Of a DNA stretch of 64,000 bases, positions 62,416 through 64,000 are shown in pieces. The notes under the pieces are model-generated. The model did no database searches. It was not told the origin of the DNA and was given only the letters and a program-made list of their open reading frames with translations. The first letter of the stretch is position 1; each line of letters starts with the position of its first letter. The position numbers were made by a program, and so were the translations under genes. Origin of the DNA: Cyanobium sp. NIES-981 (GTDB taxonomy: Bacteria; Cyanobacteriota; Cyanobacteriia; PCC-6307; Cyanobiaceae); NCBI RefSeq assembly GCF_900088535.1, contig NZ_LT578417.1:1798001-1862000 (forward strand), read 5' to 3'.

Positions 62416-63557
62416 TGCCGGGGTGCAAACGCATCCAGAATCATCTCGTCGCAGGCCAGACCCGAAGCCTCCCCATCGGATTGCCTGCCCTGGGCATCCG
62501 CGCGTGCATCCGCCCGTCGCCTTGCCAGCCCCATACCGCCAGGAGAACCGCCAGAGGAATCGCCAGGACCGGCCGAACAACCACGGCCTGCATGCTGGGA
62601 GAATGCATGCTGGGAGAAGAAGTGCTCCATCACAACATCCACCGCGCTCTCTCGCACTGATCTCAGATTTTCCGCGAACGCAGATGAACAGAGTTTCGGG
62701 TTCGTCACTATTTCATAAGAGGGGAAGTAGTCAATGTGAGCTTGGTTGTCAGCCAATTGACCCGCCACAGACCTGAGGATCGCCTTGGAATAACTGCTCG
62801 AGACAAGCACGTGATGTCCACTGGCACTGGCCGTGAGCGGAACCGGTGAAACGGTGAGCATCACCTTGAAGGGCCGCCCCTGCCTGAGACTCCTGAGAAG
62901 AACCTGAAACTTGTTGAAATCTCCGATGACATCCGGAAATTGAGAATTCCTGAAGGCATGGATTTCAGGATCATACTTGCCTGCAAAAGTGCCTGGGGCC
63001 ATGGGATACACCGTGCCAGACTCTCGATGCTCCCAAGACTCGGTGAGACCAAGCGTGAAGACGATCAGATCAAGCTCCTGGAACAGCTTTTTTACAGCTG
63101 CAATATGATAACGGCGATGTTCAACAACTTCCTCAGGAGAATCAAGGCCTTCAGGCTCAACGCCAGGCCTGAGGGCATCGAAGTAGCGACCATTCCTCTC
63201 CCACACATAGTCCTGAGGAGCACGATCACCTGCCACCTCCTCGGCCAGCTGCAGCAGCTGCCTCACCGTATAGATGTTCCCATAGCGTGCACTGAACAAG
63301 GAGAATCCGTACTTCTGATGCAGGCTCGTGGGCAGGCCGGAAGGTGCGGGCTCCACATCCAGAACATGGAGGCCTTCGCCCGCCAGTCGGCGGGTGATGT
63401 GCTGAGCAAAGCAGGACCCAGCCGTGGCGATCCTTGTCTGCGGAGAAAGATCGAACTTTTTCCTGTAGATCCCCTGGATGGCATGGGGATCCCCATGGGA
63501 TACGCCTGACTTCCAAAAAGCACTCGGGGGAAGATCCGCGTAGGGATGAACACCCAT
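62412..63557 (-). CDS. GSCFA-domain protein (SGNH hydrolase superfamily)
   Basis: The 381-residue protein has PPSAFWKSGV, then ATAGSCFAQHITRRLAGEG, the motif that names the family, later FTLGLTESWEHRESGTVYP and LTVSPVPLTAS. The C-terminal quarter is disordered and contains a 15-bp repeat (FSQHAFSQHAG). GSCFA proteins are thought to act on polysaccharides or their acyl groups, but the chemistry is not settled. I chose the ATG at 63557; 63605 is possible. Confidence 0.88.
   Translation of the reverse strand: MGVHPYADLPPSAFWKSGVSHGDPHAIQGIYRKKFDLSPQTRIATAGSCFAQHITRRLAGEGLHVLDVEPAPSGLPTSLHQKYGFSLFSARYGNIYTVRQLLQLAEEVAGDRAPQDYVWERNGRYFDALRPGVEPEGLDSPEEVVEHRRYHIAAVKKLFQELDLIVFTLGLTESWEHRESGTVYPMAPGTFAGKYDPEIHAFRNSQFPDVIGDFNKFQVLLRSLRQGRPFKVMLTVSPVPLTASASGHHVLVSSSYSKAILRSVAGQLADNQAHIDYFPSYEIVTNPKLCSSAFAENLRSVRESAVDVVMEHFFSQHAFSQHAGRGCSAGPGDSSGGSPGGMGLARRRADARADAQGRQSDGEASGLACDEMILDAFAPRQ
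62591..62620 (-). repeat. Two 15-bp tandem repeats in the GSCFA gene
   Basis: The + strand unit catgctgggagaatg is followed by a near copy ending in aga. It encodes FSQHA twice, near the C-terminus. Confidence 0.75.
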
Positions 63558-63683
63558 GCCAGAGAGTGGTTCTAAAAATACTCTCAGCCTAACCATCAGC
63601 GGCAACCATCAACCGCAGCCATCAACACCTTGGGGTGCGCTGATGGTCACCCACGCCACCGGCATGCTGAGGGGGGTGGCGCC

Positions 63684-63974
63684 TCAGGACAGTGAGCTTG
63701 CCTTCTGGCACCGCCTCGACTGCTGATGCTGGCGGAATGCCCACTGGTTGCCCCTGACCACCATCCCGCAACGTTCGCAGGTCGTCGTGGGTGCCGCTTT
63801 GGTCCAGCTTGCCGGTCGCTCGCCCACCAGTTCCCGCCGGGATGGGTCAATGCCCCGTCCCTGCTGGTAGCGGGTCAGTGCAGGGGCCGTGGTGATGAAC
63901 CCCGTCTCCAGACAGCGGAAGAGGAGGGACTGACCCCGAAGGTTGCGGCTGTTGTAGGCGGTCGCGGCAGGCAT
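63684..63974 (-). CDS. Zinc-finger-like small protein, possibly truncated by the window edge
   Basis: The last ~25 residues contain CERCGMVVRGNQWAFRQH and a final RRC, a C-x2-C-x13-H-x5-C arrangement that could bind zinc. The rest (AYNSRNLRGQSLLFRCLETGFITTAPALTRY) is not recognised. The frame has no stop between the ATG at 63974 and the window edge, so the gene may start outside. Confidence 0.5.
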   Translation of the reverse strand: MPAATAYNSRNLRGQSLLFRCLETGFITTAPALTRYQQGRGIDPSRRELVGERPASWTKAAPTTTCERCGMVVRGNQWAFRQHQQSRRCQKASSLS

Positions 63975-64000
63975 GGGCAGCTCGGTCGCAATCGCTATCC

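Overview
This window looks like a stretch of a GC-rich picocyanobacterial chromosome of the Cyanobium / Synechococcus type. The evidence is the photosystem II cluster rubA-ycf48-psbEFLJ facing ndhCKJ, the chlorophyll gene chlD, a cyanobacterial enolase/clpB2/secE/nusG/ribosomal-protein block, a divergent type IV pilus operon, and a prochlorosin-style lanthipeptide locus. Genes are packed tightly, with many ATGA stop/start overlaps. I saw no rRNA, tRNA, CRISPR array, transposase or prophage.

Layout. 1-8.1 kb: the end of rdgB, then a minus-strand run encoding an LpxL/DUF374-type acyltransferase, WaaA, LpxK, LpxB, an MsbA-like ABC exporter and a carotenoid oxygenase. This is a late lipid A / Kdo module, supported further by lpxI at 34 kb. 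8.3-12.4 kb: PSII genes and their assembly factors, divergent from three NDH-1 genes. 12.4-18.8 kb: a sulfotransferase, a YvcK-like protein, an MlaF/MlaD-type lipid importer pair and chlD. 18.8-22.6 kb: a class II lanthipeptide locus with a Nif11-type precursor (lanA) and a divergent ProcM-like synthetase with a three-cysteine zinc site. 22.6-34.8 kb: folK, a frame-broken membrane protein, a Nudix hydrolase, a conventional photolyase, a DegT aminotransferase, a photolyase-like protein with apparently permuted domains, an Sfp-type transferase, fabI, an orphan Nif11 peptide, hisB and lpxI. 34.9-40.5 kb: hisS, a UDP-sugar operon (ugd, UDP-xylose synthase, UDP-glucuronate epimerase) and a Hint-domain protein. 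40.8-46.8 kb: pilM-pilN-pilO-pilQ plus a RodZ-like protein. 46.8-49.9 kb: pyrD, rnhA, a DUF3747 protein and a candidate small RNA. 50-58.5 kb: rplL, rplJ, rplA, rplK, nusG, secE, clpB2 and gloA, divergent from eno. 58.5-64 kb: a UbiB-like kinase, small membrane proteins, a GSCFA/SGNH-like pair in less GC-rich DNA, and a zinc-finger fragment at the edge.

The main points for a second look are: the lanthipeptide locus; 15-bp tandem repeats that duplicate start codons at three coupled gene junctions; the permuted photolyase-like protein; the Kdo/lipid A module; a G8 tract that breaks a membrane-protein gene; and a candidate sRNA whose 5' end is perfectly complementary to the conserved motif of the cyanobacterial sRNA Yfr1. 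All functional calls come from reading the sequence. Start codons are often uncertain because GTG/TTG starts are frequent and Shine-Dalgarno sites are weak.
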